The notes: a model not told the origin generated them from the sequence alone. 64,000 bases of DNA from Streptomyces globisporus (GCA_014649555.1 BMTG01000002.1:310001-374000); one strand, 5' to 3'; positions 23,772 to 32,471 are shown, counted from the stretch's first letter. Numbers and translations are program-made.

Positions 23772-26207
23772 GTGACGACGTCCATCGAAGGCAGGATCGC
23801 CGAGGAGCTCGGCGTACGGGAGCGACAGGTCAGGGCGGCGGTCGAGCTGCTCGACGGCGGATCGACCGTGCCGTTCATCGCGCGCTACCGCAAGGAGGCG
23901 ACCGAATCCCTCGACGATGCGCAGCTGCGCACGCTGGAGGAACGGCTGCGCTATCTGCGGGAGCTGGAGGAGCGGCGTACGGCGATCCTCGATTCCGTAC
24001 GTGAACAGGGCAAGCTCGACGCGGCGCTGGAGGCGAGCATCCGGGCGGCCGAGACCAAGGCGCGCCTGGAGGACATCTACCTGCCATTCAAGCCAAAGCG
24101 GCGCACGAAGGCGCAGATCGCCCGGGAGGCGGGGCTCGAACCGCTGGCGGACGGCCTCCTCGGGGACCCGTCGGTCGATCCGCTCGCCGCTGCCGCCGCG
24201 TTCGTGGACGGCGACAAGGGTGTGGCGGACGCGGCTGCCGCCCTGGAGGGCGCACGGGCGATCCTCACCGAGCGGTTCTCCGAGGACGCCGACCTGACCG
24301 GCGAGCTGCGTGAGCGCATGTGGACGCGCGGCCGGCTGGCGGCGAAGGTGCGCGACGGCCAGGAGGAGGAGGGCGCGAAGTTCGCCGACTACTTCGACTT
24401 CGCGGAGCCCTTCACCGCGCTGCCCTCGCACCGGGTGCTCGCGATGCTGCGCGGCGAGAAGGAGAACGTGCTCGACCTGGTCCTGGAGCCGGAGGAGCCG
24501 GAAGCCGCCGAGCGGCCGGGCCCGTCCGCGTACGAGAGCATGATCGCCCGCCGTTTCGAGATCGCCGACCGGGGCCGTCCGGGCGACAAGTGGCTGGGCG
24601 ACACGGTGCGTTGGGCCTGGCGGACGCGGATCCAGGTGCACCTGGGGATCGACCTGCGGCTCCGGCTGCGTACGGCGGCGGAGGACGAGGCGGTGCGGGT
24701 CTTCGCCTCGAACCTGCGTGATCTGCTGCTCGCAGCCCCGGCCGGGACGCGTGCCACGCTGGGCCTGGACCCCGGTTTCCGTACGGGGGTGAAGGTCGCG
24801 GTCGTCGACGCCACCGGCAAGGTGGTGGCCACCGATGTGATCCACCCGCACGTGCCCGCCAACAAGTGGGACCAGGCGCTGGCGAAGCTCGCGCATCTCG
24901 CGAAGGAGCACGCGGTCGACCTGATCGCGATCGGCAACGGCACGGCGTCCCGCGAGACGGACAAGCTCGCCGGTGAACTGATCGACAAGCACCCGGAGTT
25001 GAAGCTCACCAAGGTGATGGTCTCGGAGGCGGGCGCCTCGGTGTACTCCGCCTCCGCGTTCGCCTCGCAGGAACTGCCCGACATGGACGTGTCGTTGCGC
25101 GGTGCGGTGTCCATCGCGCGGCGGCTCCAGGACCCGCTGGCGGAGCTGGTGAAGATCGATCCGAAGTCGATCGGCGTCGGCCAGTACCAGCACGACCTGT
25201 CCGAGGTGAAGCTCTCGCGGTCCCTGGACGCGGTCGTCGAGGACTGTGTGAACGGCGTCGGTGTGGACGTCAACACCGCCTCCGCACCGCTGCTTTCGCG
25301 GGTCTCGGGGATCAGCTCGGGGCTCGCCGAGAACATCGTGACGCACCGCGACGCCAACGGCCCCTTCCGCTCCCGCAAGGCGCTCAAGGACGTGGCGCGG
25401 CTCGGCCCGAAGGCGTACGAGCAGTGCGCGGGCTTCCTGCGGATCCGGGGTGGCGACGACCCGCTGGACGCCTCCAGCGTGCACCCGGAGGCGTACCCCG
25501 TGGTGCGACGGATGGGGAAGACCGCGGGCGGCGAGGTCGCTTCGCTGATCGGCAACGCGGAGGCGCTGCGGGCGCTGCGCGCGGCGGACTTCGTGGACGA
25601 CATGTTCGGGCTGCCGACCGTCACGGACATCCTCAAGGAGCTGGAGAAGCCGGGGCGCGACCCCCGGCCCGCGTTCCGTACGGCGACCTTCAAGGAGGGC
25701 GTCGAGAAGCTCGGCGACCTGGAGCCGGGCATGGTGCTGGAGGGCGTCGTGACGAACGTCGCGGCGTTCGGCGCGTTCGTGGACATCGGCGTCCATCAGG
25801 ACGGGCTGGTGCATGTGTCGGCGCTGTCGAAGACGTTCGTGAAGGACCCGCGCGACGTGGTGAAGCCCGGGGACATCGTGAAGGTCAAGGTCATGGACGT
25901 CGATGTCCCGCGCAAGCGGATCTCGCTGACGCTGCGCCTCGACGACGAGCCCGGCGGTTCCGGCGGCGGGCAGCAGGGCCGCGGCGAGCGGGGTGGCCGT
26001 CCGCCGAAGCAGCGCCAGGGCCAGGGCCAGGGCTCCGGGGGCGGCCAGGGCCGTCAGGGCGGCGGTGGCCGGGACCGGCGCGGTGGCGGTGGCGGGTCGC
26101 GGCAGGGCGGCCAGGGCGCTCCGGCTCCGGCCAACAGCGCGATGGCGGACGCGCTGCGGCGGGCCGGGCTGGCCGACCCGAAGCAGGGCGGCGGCCGGGG
26201 GCGCTGA
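23772..26207 (+). CDS. tex: Tex family S1 RNA-binding transcription accessory protein
   Basis: Binds nucleic acids and transcription complexes. The 811-residue protein has, in order, a helical N-terminus (IAEELGVRERQVRAAVELL), a YqgF/RNase-H-like domain (LGLDPGFRTGVKVAVVD near 333), helix-hairpin-helix elements (VDVNTASAPLLSRVSG near 505) and an S1 domain (about 655-725, GMVLEGVVTNVAAFGAFVDI). The last ~85 residues are a low-complexity Gly/Arg/Gln tail with RGG-like steps, ending in MADALRRAGLADPK. Start GTG 23772, with weak ribosome binding. A hairpin at 26214-26235 closes it. Confidence 0.96.
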   Translation: MTTSIEGRIAEELGVRERQVRAAVELLDGGSTVPFIARYRKEATESLDDAQLRTLEERLRYLRELEERRTAILDSVREQGKLDAALEASIRAAETKARLEDIYLPFKPKRRTKAQIAREAGLEPLADGLLGDPSVDPLAAAAAFVDGDKGVADAAAALEGARAILTERFSEDADLTGELRERMWTRGRLAAKVRDGQEEEGAKFADYFDFAEPFTALPSHRVLAMLRGEKENVLDLVLEPEEPEAAERPGPSAYESMIARRFEIADRGRPGDKWLGDTVRWAWRTRIQVHLGIDLRLRLRTAAEDEAVRVFASNLRDLLLAAPAGTRATLGLDPGFRTGVKVAVVDATGKVVATDVIHPHVPANKWDQALAKLAHLAKEHAVDLIAIGNGTASRETDKLAGELIDKHPELKLTKVMVSEAGASVYSASAFASQELPDMDVSLRGAVSIARRLQDPLAELVKIDPKSIGVGQYQHDLSEVKLSRSLDAVVEDCVNGVGVDVNTASAPLLSRVSGISSGLAENIVTHRDANGPFRSRKALKDVARLGPKAYEQCAGFLRIRGGDDPLDASSVHPEAYPVVRRMGKTAGGEVASLIGNAEALRALRAADFVDDMFGLPTVTDILKELEKPGRDPRPAFRTATFKEGVEKLGDLEPGMVLEGVVTNVAAFGAFVDIGVHQDGLVHVSALSKTFVKDPRDVVKPGDIVKVKVMDVDVPRKRISLTLRLDDEPGGSGGGQQGRGERGGRPPKQRQGQGQGSGGGQGRQGGGGRDRRGGGGGSRQGGQGAPAPANSAMADALRRAGLADPKQGGGRGR

Positions 26208-26213
26208 GCCCGG

Positions 26214-26235
26214 TGGTCTCCGCCCACGGGGACCA
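26214..26235 (+). terminator. Terminator hairpin after tex
   Basis: TGGTCTCC, GCCCAC, GGGGACCA: an eight-bp stem with one G.U pair and a six-base loop, starting six bases past the stop. The rest of the 218-base gap up to the convergent methyltransferase gene shows no supported gene. Confidence 0.65.
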
Positions 26236-26425
26236 TCGCCGGGGCCGTCGGCGCCGGGACGGGCCGTGGTCCGGTGATGGTCCGGTCATGGACGTGGTGA
26301 CGCGGTGCCCGTACTCGCGGCGGTTCTTGCGCTCGGCAAGGGCCGCCGCGACACCGTGGCTGATGTCCACCGGCGACGCAGGCGGCTGACGGTGCGCGGC
26401 GGGGCGGCGGACGGGCGCCGGCGCC

Positions 26426-27193
26426 CTATGGCTCGTGGCGTCGGCGCGCGAGGTGGAGCGTAATCTCGGCTTCCATCTCGACCACGTCGGGCAGCACCCG
26501 TCCGATCCGCCTGAACAGCTCTTCGCGTTGCACGGGGGCCAGCACGAGATAGGCCGAGATCGTGGAGAGGTGACCGAGGTAGTCGCTCGCGCTCAGCGCA
26601 TAGCGCCGTTCGACGACCGACTGCCGCACGTCGGTGAACCACGGGGACTGCTGGAGTTCGGTCCCCGGCCACTGCAGGGCGTGTTCCGGGGGCGTTCCGT
26701 CGGGGGACGGGATCTCGTCGGTGTCGAGGAACGGCGCCCGCACCGTGCGTACGGCTTCCTCGACAGCCGGGTCGGCCGGCCGCAGCGGCCCGCCGAACGA
26801 GGCGAAGACGCCACCGGGCCGCACCAGTTCGGCCATGCGCGGCCACCTGCCCTCCGGCTGGGTCCAGTGCAGCGAGGCCGCCGCGTAGACGAGGTCGTAC
26901 GTCTCCTCCGGCCGCAGCTCCTCGAACGCGGCCTGCTCCGTGCGGACGCCCGCCGGTACGTGCGTGCGCAGCTCGGCGAGCATGGCGGCGTCGGGGTCGG
27001 TGGCGGTGACCGCGGCCACCTGCTGGGCGAACAGGCGCGTCGCCTTGCCCGTTCCCGCGCCGATCTCCAGAGCGGTCTGAACCGGGTGCCCCGCGTAGGC
27101 CATCACCCGGTCGAGGAGTATCGGCGGATATCCGGGCCGAAACCGCTCGTACGCCTCCGCTATGGCTCCGAAACTCACTGCGCGACGGGTCAT
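26426..27193 (-). CDS. Class I SAM-dependent methyltransferase
   Basis: A 255-residue soluble methyltransferase. Motif I is ALEIGAGTGKATRLFA (about 41-56), the acidic residue of motif II is in ATDPDAAM, and YDLVYAAASLHW is the post-II region typical of the Methyltransf_11 type. It follows the ABC-F gene by 34 bases on the same strand and may be co-transcribed with it, though no functional link is evident. Substrate unknown. Confidence 0.88.
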   Translation of the reverse strand: MTRRAVSFGAIAEAYERFRPGYPPILLDRVMAYAGHPVQTALEIGAGTGKATRLFAQQVAAVTATDPDAAMLAELRTHVPAGVRTEQAAFEELRPEETYDLVYAAASLHWTQPEGRWPRMAELVRPGGVFASFGGPLRPADPAVEEAVRTVRAPFLDTDEIPSPDGTPPEHALQWPGTELQQSPWFTDVRQSVVERRYALSASDYLGHLSTISAYLVLAPVQREELFRRIGRVLPDVVEMEAEITLHLARRRHEP

Positions 27194-27227
27194 ACCGGCA
27201 AGCCTGGCATCAGCTCCCTGGTTCCGC

Positions 27228-28865
27228 TCAGACTTCCTTGATCTGGCCGTCCGCCACTTCGACGCGGCGCGTGGTGCGGACCGCCTCCAGCATCCGGCGG
27301 TCGTGCGTGACCAGCAGCAGGGTGCCCGTGTACGTCTCCAGGGCCGCCTCCAACTGCTCGATGGCGGGCAGATCCAGGTGGTTCGTCGGCTCGTCGAGCA
27401 CCAGGAGGTTCACACCCCGGCCCTGGAGCAGGGCGAGGGCTGCGCGGGTGCGCTCCCCGGGGGAGAGGCTGGTGGCCGGGCGCATCACATGGTCGGCGCG
27501 CAGGCCGAACTTGGCGAGCAGGGTGCGGACTTCGGCCGGTTCCGTGTCGGGCACGGCCGCGCAGAACGCGTTTAGCAGCGACTGCGCCCCGAGGAACAGC
27601 TTGCGGGCCTGGTCCACCTCGCCGACCACGACCCCCGAACCGAGCGTGGCGTTCCCGGAGTCCAGCGGCAGCCGCTCCAACAGGGCGGCCAGCAAAGTGG
27701 ACTTGCCCGCGCCGTTGGCCCCGGTGATGGCGACCCGGTCCGCCCAGTCGATCTGGAGCGAGGCGGGGCCGAAGGTGAAGTCGCCCCGCGCGACGCGGGC
27801 TTCGCGCAGGGTGGCGACGACGGATCCGGAGCGCGGGGCGGAGGCGATCTCCATCCGCAGCTCCCACTCCTTGCGGGGCTCCTCGACCACGTCGAGGCGT
27901 TCGATCATGCGCTGGGTCTGGCGGGCCTTCGCGGCCTGCTTCTCGCTGGCCTCGCTGCGGGCGTTGCGGCCGAGCTTGTCGCCGTCGGTGGCCTTGCGGC
28001 GGGCGTTCTTGACGCCCTTGTCCATCCAGGAGCGCTGCATGTGGCCGCGCGATTCGAGGGATGCCTTCTTGTCGGCGTACTCCTCGTAGTCCTCGCGGGC
28101 GTGCCGGCGGGCGGTCTCGCGCTCCTCCAGGTAGGCGGCGTAGCCACCGCCGTACAGGTTGATCTGCTGCTGGGCGAGGTCCAGCTCCAGCACCTTGGTG
28201 ACCGTGCGCATCAGGAACTCACGGTCGTGGCTGATGACGACGGTGCCCGCGCGCAGGCCGGAGACGAAGCGCTCCAGGCGCTCCAGGCCGTCCAGGTCGA
28301 GGTCGTTGGTGGGCTCGTCGAGCAGGAAGACGTCGTAGCGGGAGAGGAGCAGGGACGCGAGTCCGGCGCGGGCCGCCTGTCCACCGGAGAGCGCGGTCAT
28401 GGGCCGGTCGAGGCCCACGGCCAGGCCCAGCTCTGCGGCGACCTGCTCGGCCCGCTCCTCCAGGTCGGCGCCCCCGAGGGCGAGCCAGCGCTCCAAGGCG
28501 TCGGAGTACGCGTCGTCCGCGCCCGGGGCTCCCGCGACCAGGGCCTCCGTCGCCTCGTCCATGACGCGCTGGGCGTCGGCGACGCCGGTGCGGCGGGCCA
28601 GGAACGCGGCCACGGTCTCGCCGTCCCGGCGCTCGGGCTCCTGCGGGAGGTGGCCGACGGTGGCGGTGGGCGGGGAGAGCCGCAGCTCGCCCTCCTCCGG
28701 CCGGTCGAGCCCGGCGAGGAGACGGAGCAGGGAGGACTTGCCCGCCCCGTTGACTCCGACGAGACCGATCACGTCACCGGGGGCGACGACGAGGTCGAGC
28801 CCGGCGAAGAGCGTGCGGTCGCCGTGTCCGGCGGCGAGGTCCTTGGCGACGAGGGTGGCAGTCAT
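27228..28865 (-). CDS. ABC-F family ATPase (ribosome-associated type)
   Basis: A 545-residue protein with two ATP-binding domains and no membrane segments, the layout of ribosome-acting ABC-F proteins. Walker A motifs are GVNGAGKSS and GANGAGKST, signatures LSGGQAARAGLAS and LSPGERTRAAL, and the linker (YEEYADKKASLESRGHMQRS) is long and charged. A TAGGAT ten bases upstream of the ATG may be its -10 box, so the leader is very short. It is distinct from the ABC-F protein at 53452. Whether it protects ribosomes or regulates translation is not clear. Confidence 0.9.
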   Translation of the reverse strand: MTATLVAKDLAAGHGDRTLFAGLDLVVAPGDVIGLVGVNGAGKSSLLRLLAGLDRPEEGELRLSPPTATVGHLPQEPERRDGETVAAFLARRTGVADAQRVMDEATEALVAGAPGADDAYSDALERWLALGGADLEERAEQVAAELGLAVGLDRPMTALSGGQAARAGLASLLLSRYDVFLLDEPTNDLDLDGLERLERFVSGLRAGTVVISHDREFLMRTVTKVLELDLAQQQINLYGGGYAAYLEERETARRHAREDYEEYADKKASLESRGHMQRSWMDKGVKNARRKATDGDKLGRNARSEASEKQAAKARQTQRMIERLDVVEEPRKEWELRMEIASAPRSGSVVATLREARVARGDFTFGPASLQIDWADRVAITGANGAGKSTLLAALLERLPLDSGNATLGSGVVVGEVDQARKLFLGAQSLLNAFCAAVPDTEPAEVRTLLAKFGLRADHVMRPATSLSPGERTRAALALLQGRGVNLLVLDEPTNHLDLPAIEQLEAALETYTGTLLLVTHDRRMLEAVRTTRRVEVADGQIKEV

Positions 28866-28968
28866 CAGGGTGCCGATCCTAGTCGCCGGTGCTCGATGCC
28901 CTTGCCGGGCGATGCCACGGTGGCCGATGCCCACGGCGGCCCGGCCCCGTCGGTCGGCGCGCAGACCA

Positions 28969-29036
28969 GGAGCCCGGGTTCCGGGGTCGTGGCCCCGGGA
29001 GCCCGGGTTCCGGGGTCGTGGCCCCGGGAGCCCGGG
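28969..29036. repeat. 29-bp tandem repeat, 2.3 copies
   Basis: The unit begins GGAGCCCGGGTTCCGGGG and ends TCGTGGCCCCG. Copies lie at 28969-28997 and 28998-29026, identical, with a partial copy at 29027-29036. Each unit can fold (CCGGGG...CCCCGG). It sits just past the carbonic anhydrase stop and may serve as its terminator. Confidence 0.85.
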
Positions 29037-29045
29037 CCACCGGCG

Positions 29046-29780
29046 TCAGCCCACCCGGTGGACCAGCTGGGTGCTCAGTTCGTACCGCGCCCCCACGATC
29101 GCCAGCTCCCCGGCGGCCACCTTCGCCGCGAGATCCCTCTCGCGCGCCAGCCGCGAGCGGACCAGCCGGACCTGGGCGCTGACCGTGGCGTCCACCCGGG
29201 CGTCGCCGTGCTGCCCGTGCACGATCGCGGGCCTGATCTGGTCGGCCACGTACTGGATGTGGGCGGGCAGGCTCTCCCCGGTCTCCTCCGCGTGGACCGC
29301 CGCGGCGACCGCGCCGCACGACTGGTGTCCCAGGACCACGACCAGCGGGATGCCCAGTTCGAGGACGCCGTAGGCGATGCTGCCGAGGACCGCCTCGTCC
29401 AGCACCTCGCCGGCCGAGCGGACGGTCATCAGGTCGCCGAGCCCTTGGTCGAAGACCAGCTCCGGGGGGACGCGGGAGTCGATACAGCCGAGTATCAGCG
29501 CGAACGGCGACTGGCCGGACACCAGGGCGCTGCGCACCCTGGCGGTCTCGTGGGGATGCCGTTGGTGGAGCGTGCGCCAGCGGTGGTTTCCGACGGCGAG
29601 TTCCTTCAGCGCAGCGGCCGGGGTCGCGGGCCTCGCCGCGTTCACTGACCGGGTGCGCGGGGCGGCGCCCACGGGCGAGGAGCCCGCGGCGAGCACGCCC
29701 GCCGCCGCGGTGGCGGCGGAGGCGCGGAGCAGGGTGCGGCGCGTGGTCGGCGCCGTGCGGGGGGTTCGGGTGATTCTCAC
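29046..29780 (-). CDS. Exported beta-class carbonic anhydrase with Tat-like signal
   Basis: Hydrates carbon dioxide to bicarbonate. The 244-residue protein starts with a twin-arginine signal (TTRRTLLRAS, then an alanine-rich stretch up to about residue 40), so it is probably exported folded with its zinc. The zinc site of beta carbonic anhydrases is visible: CIDSRVPPE (Cys, Asp, Arg) and GHQSCGAV (His, Cys). Start is GTG. Export is less usual for beta-type enzymes than cytosolic location. The 29-bp repeats follow it. Confidence 0.92.
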   Translation of the reverse strand: MRITRTPRTAPTTRRTLLRASAATAAAGVLAAGSSPVGAAPRTRSVNAARPATPAAALKELAVGNHRWRTLHQRHPHETARVRSALVSGQSPFALILGCIDSRVPPELVFDQGLGDLMTVRSAGEVLDEAVLGSIAYGVLELGIPLVVVLGHQSCGAVAAAVHAEETGESLPAHIQYVADQIRPAIVHGQHGDARVDATVSAQVRLVRSRLARERDLAAKVAAGELAIVGARYELSTQLVHRVG

Positions 29781-29893
29781 GCGCGGACGTTAACCCCCTT
29801 GCTGAGAGGGGGAGTTGACTGCGGACAACCCTTGGCCGGACCTTGACCATCTCTTGGGCGGGCGAGGGCGGAGAAGGGCACACCCGGGGGCCA

Positions 29894-29924
29894 CCGGCCC
29901 GGTGGACACGTCCCACCGGGCCGG
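29894..29924 (-). terminator. Terminator hairpin after the GH64 gene
   Basis: A perfect 12-bp stem (CCGGCCCGGTGG and its complement) with the seven-base loop ACACGTC, beginning about 12 bases beyond the glucanase stop at 29937. Confidence 0.8.
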
Positions 29925-29936
29925 GAAGCGGAACGG

Positions 29937-31133
29937 TCAGCTGAAGCCGTTGAGCGTGATCAGTGCCTCCTGCGGATTGCCGTCGTGGACGAGCGACTCA
30001 TGGGCGCCCACATCGTCGAAGGCGAAGCCGTAGGCCTTGCCGTCGACCATCTGCGCGTGGATGAGGCGGGAGTAGTGGTTGGTCACGGAGTCCTTGTAGA
30101 AGTTGGCCGCGTTGTTGTCGGGGTGGTTCGTACCGTTCAGCAGGGTGGAGCGGTTGAAGCCCGCGCACAGCGTGCGGGAGATGGGGCCGCGCACCAGGTC
30201 GTTGGGCGCGTCCAGGTGCTTGTAGCAGCCGAAGACGCTGTCCGAGTCCGGCTTCTGGAACGAGGTCACGACGGCGCCGGAGCCGTTGGTGAAGTTCATG
30301 ACGTTGCCGGAGACCCGGCCGTAGTACTTGGTGTTCGGCTCGTGCGCGAACGGGGTCACCGTCAGGACGGAGCTGCTGTAGCGGCTCCAGACCCGGTTGA
30401 CGTAGTCGTTCATGATCCCGGACGGCAGGCTGCCGTTCCCGACGCCGTGCCCCGGGGACAGGGCGCGCAGCACCGTTCCGTCGGACCGGGTCTGGATGAG
30501 GCCGGACCAGCCGCCGGACTGGTTCCTGAGGTTGTTGAACACCGCGTTGTAGCCACCCGGCTTGAGCTTGCCGGTGCTCTTGACGGCCCCGCCCTGCGCC
30601 CTGACGCCGACGGAGTAGGGGGCGGAGAACATGTCGACCTGGGTGCTGTTGATCCACAGGCCCGCGTCGTTGAGCGTGTACTCAGTCCAGTTGAACAGGA
30701 TGTTCCTGTTCGGGTCGCTCGGGTTCTGCACAGCGGGCTGCACGAGGCCGCCGGTGGTGACCTTGAAGACGAGCTTCTGACCGTACGAGAAGTAGACGCG
30801 GCCGGAGAACTTCGGCATCCGGATCGTCACCGACTGACCGTTCCGCGGACCGGCGATCGACGCGTCCGGGGCCGGGGTGGGCGGGTTGCCTCCGGCCGGC
30901 CAGGGGTGGAAGGTGCCGTTCGCGTCCGCCCAGCCCTGGCGGCCGGTGGAGAGCTCCGTTCCGAGGTTGTAGACGTAGATCTGGTCGGCGCGTCCGGAGT
31001 CGTTCTTGATGGTCAGCGGGATGGTGGCGGGTACCGCCGCCTCGGCCGGTGTCTGGCCGAGTCCGGTGGTCAGCCCCAGGGCGAGGGCCAGGGCGGCGGT
31101 CAGCGCGCCGAGACTTCTTCGTAAAGCGGGCAT
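29937..31133 (-). CDS. Secreted glycoside hydrolase family 64 beta-1,3-glucanase
   Basis: Cleaves beta-1,3-glucan, for example fungal wall glucan, outside the cell. The 398-residue protein has a Sec signal (MPALRRSLGALTAALALALG... cut near AEA-AVPATI) and then the GH64 N-terminal VPATIPLTIKNDSGRADQIY, with VYFSYGQKLVF and the C-terminal HYSRLIHAQMVDGKAYGFAF. The start at 31133 has GAGGAG; upstream in-frame methionines lack one. Promoter and a CebR-like operator lie at 31194-31235, implying induction by sugars through a LacI-type repressor. Confidence 0.93.
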   Translation of the reverse strand: MPALRRSLGALTAALALALGLTTGLGQTPAEAAVPATIPLTIKNDSGRADQIYVYNLGTELSTGRQGWADANGTFHPWPAGGNPPTPAPDASIAGPRNGQSVTIRMPKFSGRVYFSYGQKLVFKVTTGGLVQPAVQNPSDPNRNILFNWTEYTLNDAGLWINSTQVDMFSAPYSVGVRAQGGAVKSTGKLKPGGYNAVFNNLRNQSGGWSGLIQTRSDGTVLRALSPGHGVGNGSLPSGIMNDYVNRVWSRYSSSVLTVTPFAHEPNTKYYGRVSGNVMNFTNGSGAVVTSFQKPDSDSVFGCYKHLDAPNDLVRGPISRTLCAGFNRSTLLNGTNHPDNNAANFYKDSVTNHYSRLIHAQMVDGKAYGFAFDDVGAHESLVHDGNPQEALITLNGFS

Positions 31134-31193
31134 GCTCGTTCTCCTCATCGGGCGGATGCGTGGGTGGAACGGGGGGCACATCACCTGCGAGCT

Positions 31194-31207
31194 TGAGAGC
31201 GCTCTCA
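31194..31207. promoter_or_regulatory. CebR/LacI-type operator of the glucanase gene
   Basis: TGAGAGCGCTCTCA is a perfect 14-base palindrome, two symmetrical changes away from the known CebR box TGGGAGCGCTCCCA. It lies directly downstream of the -10 box of the GH64 promoter, the position expected for repression. Confidence 0.65.
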
Positions 31208-31235
31208 GAATCCTGCGGGGAGCGACCGCTGTCAA
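31207..31235 (-). promoter_or_regulatory. Promoter of the GH64 glucanase gene
   Basis: On the minus strand TTGACA (31230-31235), 17 bases, then GATTCT (31207-31212). The -35 is a full consensus match. The transcript would start inside the palindromic operator and have a leader of about 65 bases. Confidence 0.6.
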
Positions 31236-31301
31236 CGAACCTGTCTCAACTTGTTGAACCTGCGGGGCGCTGCTCCTCGCGGCGCGGGCTGCCCCTCTCC
31301 T

Positions 31302-31347
31302 CCTGGCCCGGGGATTCCGGTTGCCCTGGCCCCGGGATTCCGGTTTC
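31302..31347. repeat. 23-bp direct repeat, two copies
   Basis: Copies at 31302-31324 and 31325-31347 match at 21 of 23 positions and share CCTGGCCC and ATTCCGGTT. The core CCCGGG-ATTCCGG resembles the 29-bp repeat at 28969. It lies between the glucanase promoter and the oxidase gene. Confidence 0.75.
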
Positions 31348-31401
31348 GGTTAGCGTCCGGGCAGCGACGGGCCGGGGCCGAGGCAAGTCGAGGGAAGGGG
31401 A

Positions 31402-32334
31402 GTGACCGTGGTGGCGGATGTGATCGTGGTGGGCGGCGGGGTCGTGGGGCTCACCACCGCCGTGACGCTGGCGGAGCGCGGGCTGCGGGTGCAGGTCTGG
31501 TCGCGCGACCCGGCCGGGACCACCACGTCGGCGGTGGCGGGGGCCCTGTGGTGGCCGTACCGGATCGAGCCGGCCGAGCGGGTGGGCGACTGGTCGCTGG
31601 AGACGCTGGCGGTGTACGAGGAGCTGGCGGGTGCCCCGGAGGAGACCGGCGTACGGCAGGTTGCGGGGCTGCACCGGTGGGAGCGGTTCGCGGCGCTGGG
31701 CGAGTGGGCGGCCGGGCTGAAGGACGCCGTGGAGGTGCCGGAAGGGCTGCGGGTGACGCTGCCGCTGCTGGACATGCCGGTCCATCTGGAGTGGCTGGAG
31801 CGGCGGCTCGTGGCGGCGGGCGGTGCGATGGAGCGACGGGCCGTGACGGGGTTCGGCGAGGCGGCGGCGGTGAGCCCGGTGGTGGTGAACTGCACGGGGC
31901 TCGGGGCGCGTGAGCTGGTCCCCGACGCCGGGGTGCGTCCGGTGCGGGGGCAGTTGGTCGCGGTGGAGAACCCGGGGATCGAGGAGTGGTACACGGAAGC
32001 GGATCCGGCGTCGGCCGCGACGACGTACTTCTTCCCGCAGCCCGGGCGGCTGGTGCTGGGCGGTACGGCGGAGGCGGACGACCCGCGCACGGAGCCCGAC
32101 CCGGACACGGCACGGGAGATCGTGGCGCGGTGCGCGCGCATCCGGCCGGAGATCGCCGCCGCCCGGGTGCTCGGGCACCGGGTGGGGCTGCGCCCGGCGC
32201 GGGAGGCGGGGGTCCGGATCGAGGCGGAGACCCTGCCGGGCGGCGGCCTCCTGGTGCACAACTACGGGCACGGCGGCGCGGGCGTGACGGTGGCCTGGGG
32301 CTGCGCACGCGCGGCGGCGGCGCTGGTGGGGTGA
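31402..32334 (+). CDS. FAD-dependent D-amino-acid-oxidase-like oxidoreductase
   Basis: Predicted to oxidise D-amino acids to keto acids with release of hydrogen peroxide. The 310-residue protein has the FAD-binding VIVVGGGVVGLTTAVTL at the N-terminus, AGALWWPYRIEP as in DAAO family members, the conserved NCTGLGARELV and the C-terminal HNYGHGGAGVTVAWGCA. The start is GTG, either 31402 or three codons later; GGGAAGGGGA is upstream. It faces away from the secreted glucanase. Substrate preference cannot be read. Confidence 0.9.
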   Translation: MTVVADVIVVGGGVVGLTTAVTLAERGLRVQVWSRDPAGTTTSAVAGALWWPYRIEPAERVGDWSLETLAVYEELAGAPEETGVRQVAGLHRWERFAALGEWAAGLKDAVEVPEGLRVTLPLLDMPVHLEWLERRLVAAGGAMERRAVTGFGEAAAVSPVVVNCTGLGARELVPDAGVRPVRGQLVAVENPGIEEWYTEADPASAATTYFFPQPGRLVLGGTAEADDPRTEPDPDTAREIVARCARIRPEIAAARVLGHRVGLRPAREAGVRIEAETLPGGGLLVHNYGHGGAGVTVAWGCARAAAALVG

Positions 32335-32356
32335 CGGGGCACGGGCACGCCCCTGG

Positions 32357-32376
32357 GGCCCGCCGTTACGCGGGCC
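32357..32376. terminator. Terminator hairpin after the D-amino-acid-oxidase-like gene
   Basis: GGCCCGC, CGTTAC, GCGGGCC: a seven-bp perfect stem, 22 bases past the oxidase stop and between convergent genes. Confidence 0.6.
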
Positions 32377-32442
32377 GCCCCGGCCCGGCCCGCCGGTGCA
32401 CGGCCCCCGGCCGCCCGACCGGGCTCGGCGCGCACACGCCGC

Positions 32443-32471
32443 AGCCCGCGACCGGCGTCCGGTCGCGGGCT
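32443..32471. terminator. Strong bidirectional hairpin between convergent oxidase and BCCT genes
   Basis: A perfect 13-bp stem (AGCCCGCGACCGG and its complement) with loop CGT, about 50 bases past the BCCT stop. It can stop transcription from both sides. Confidence 0.85.

Noticed and set aside
26286-26370. Short minus-strand frame beginning MDISHGVAAALAERKN between tex and the methyltransferase
   Set aside because: The rest of the frame turns into Arg/Pro-rich shadow sequence and there is no ribosome binding site or match to a known family.
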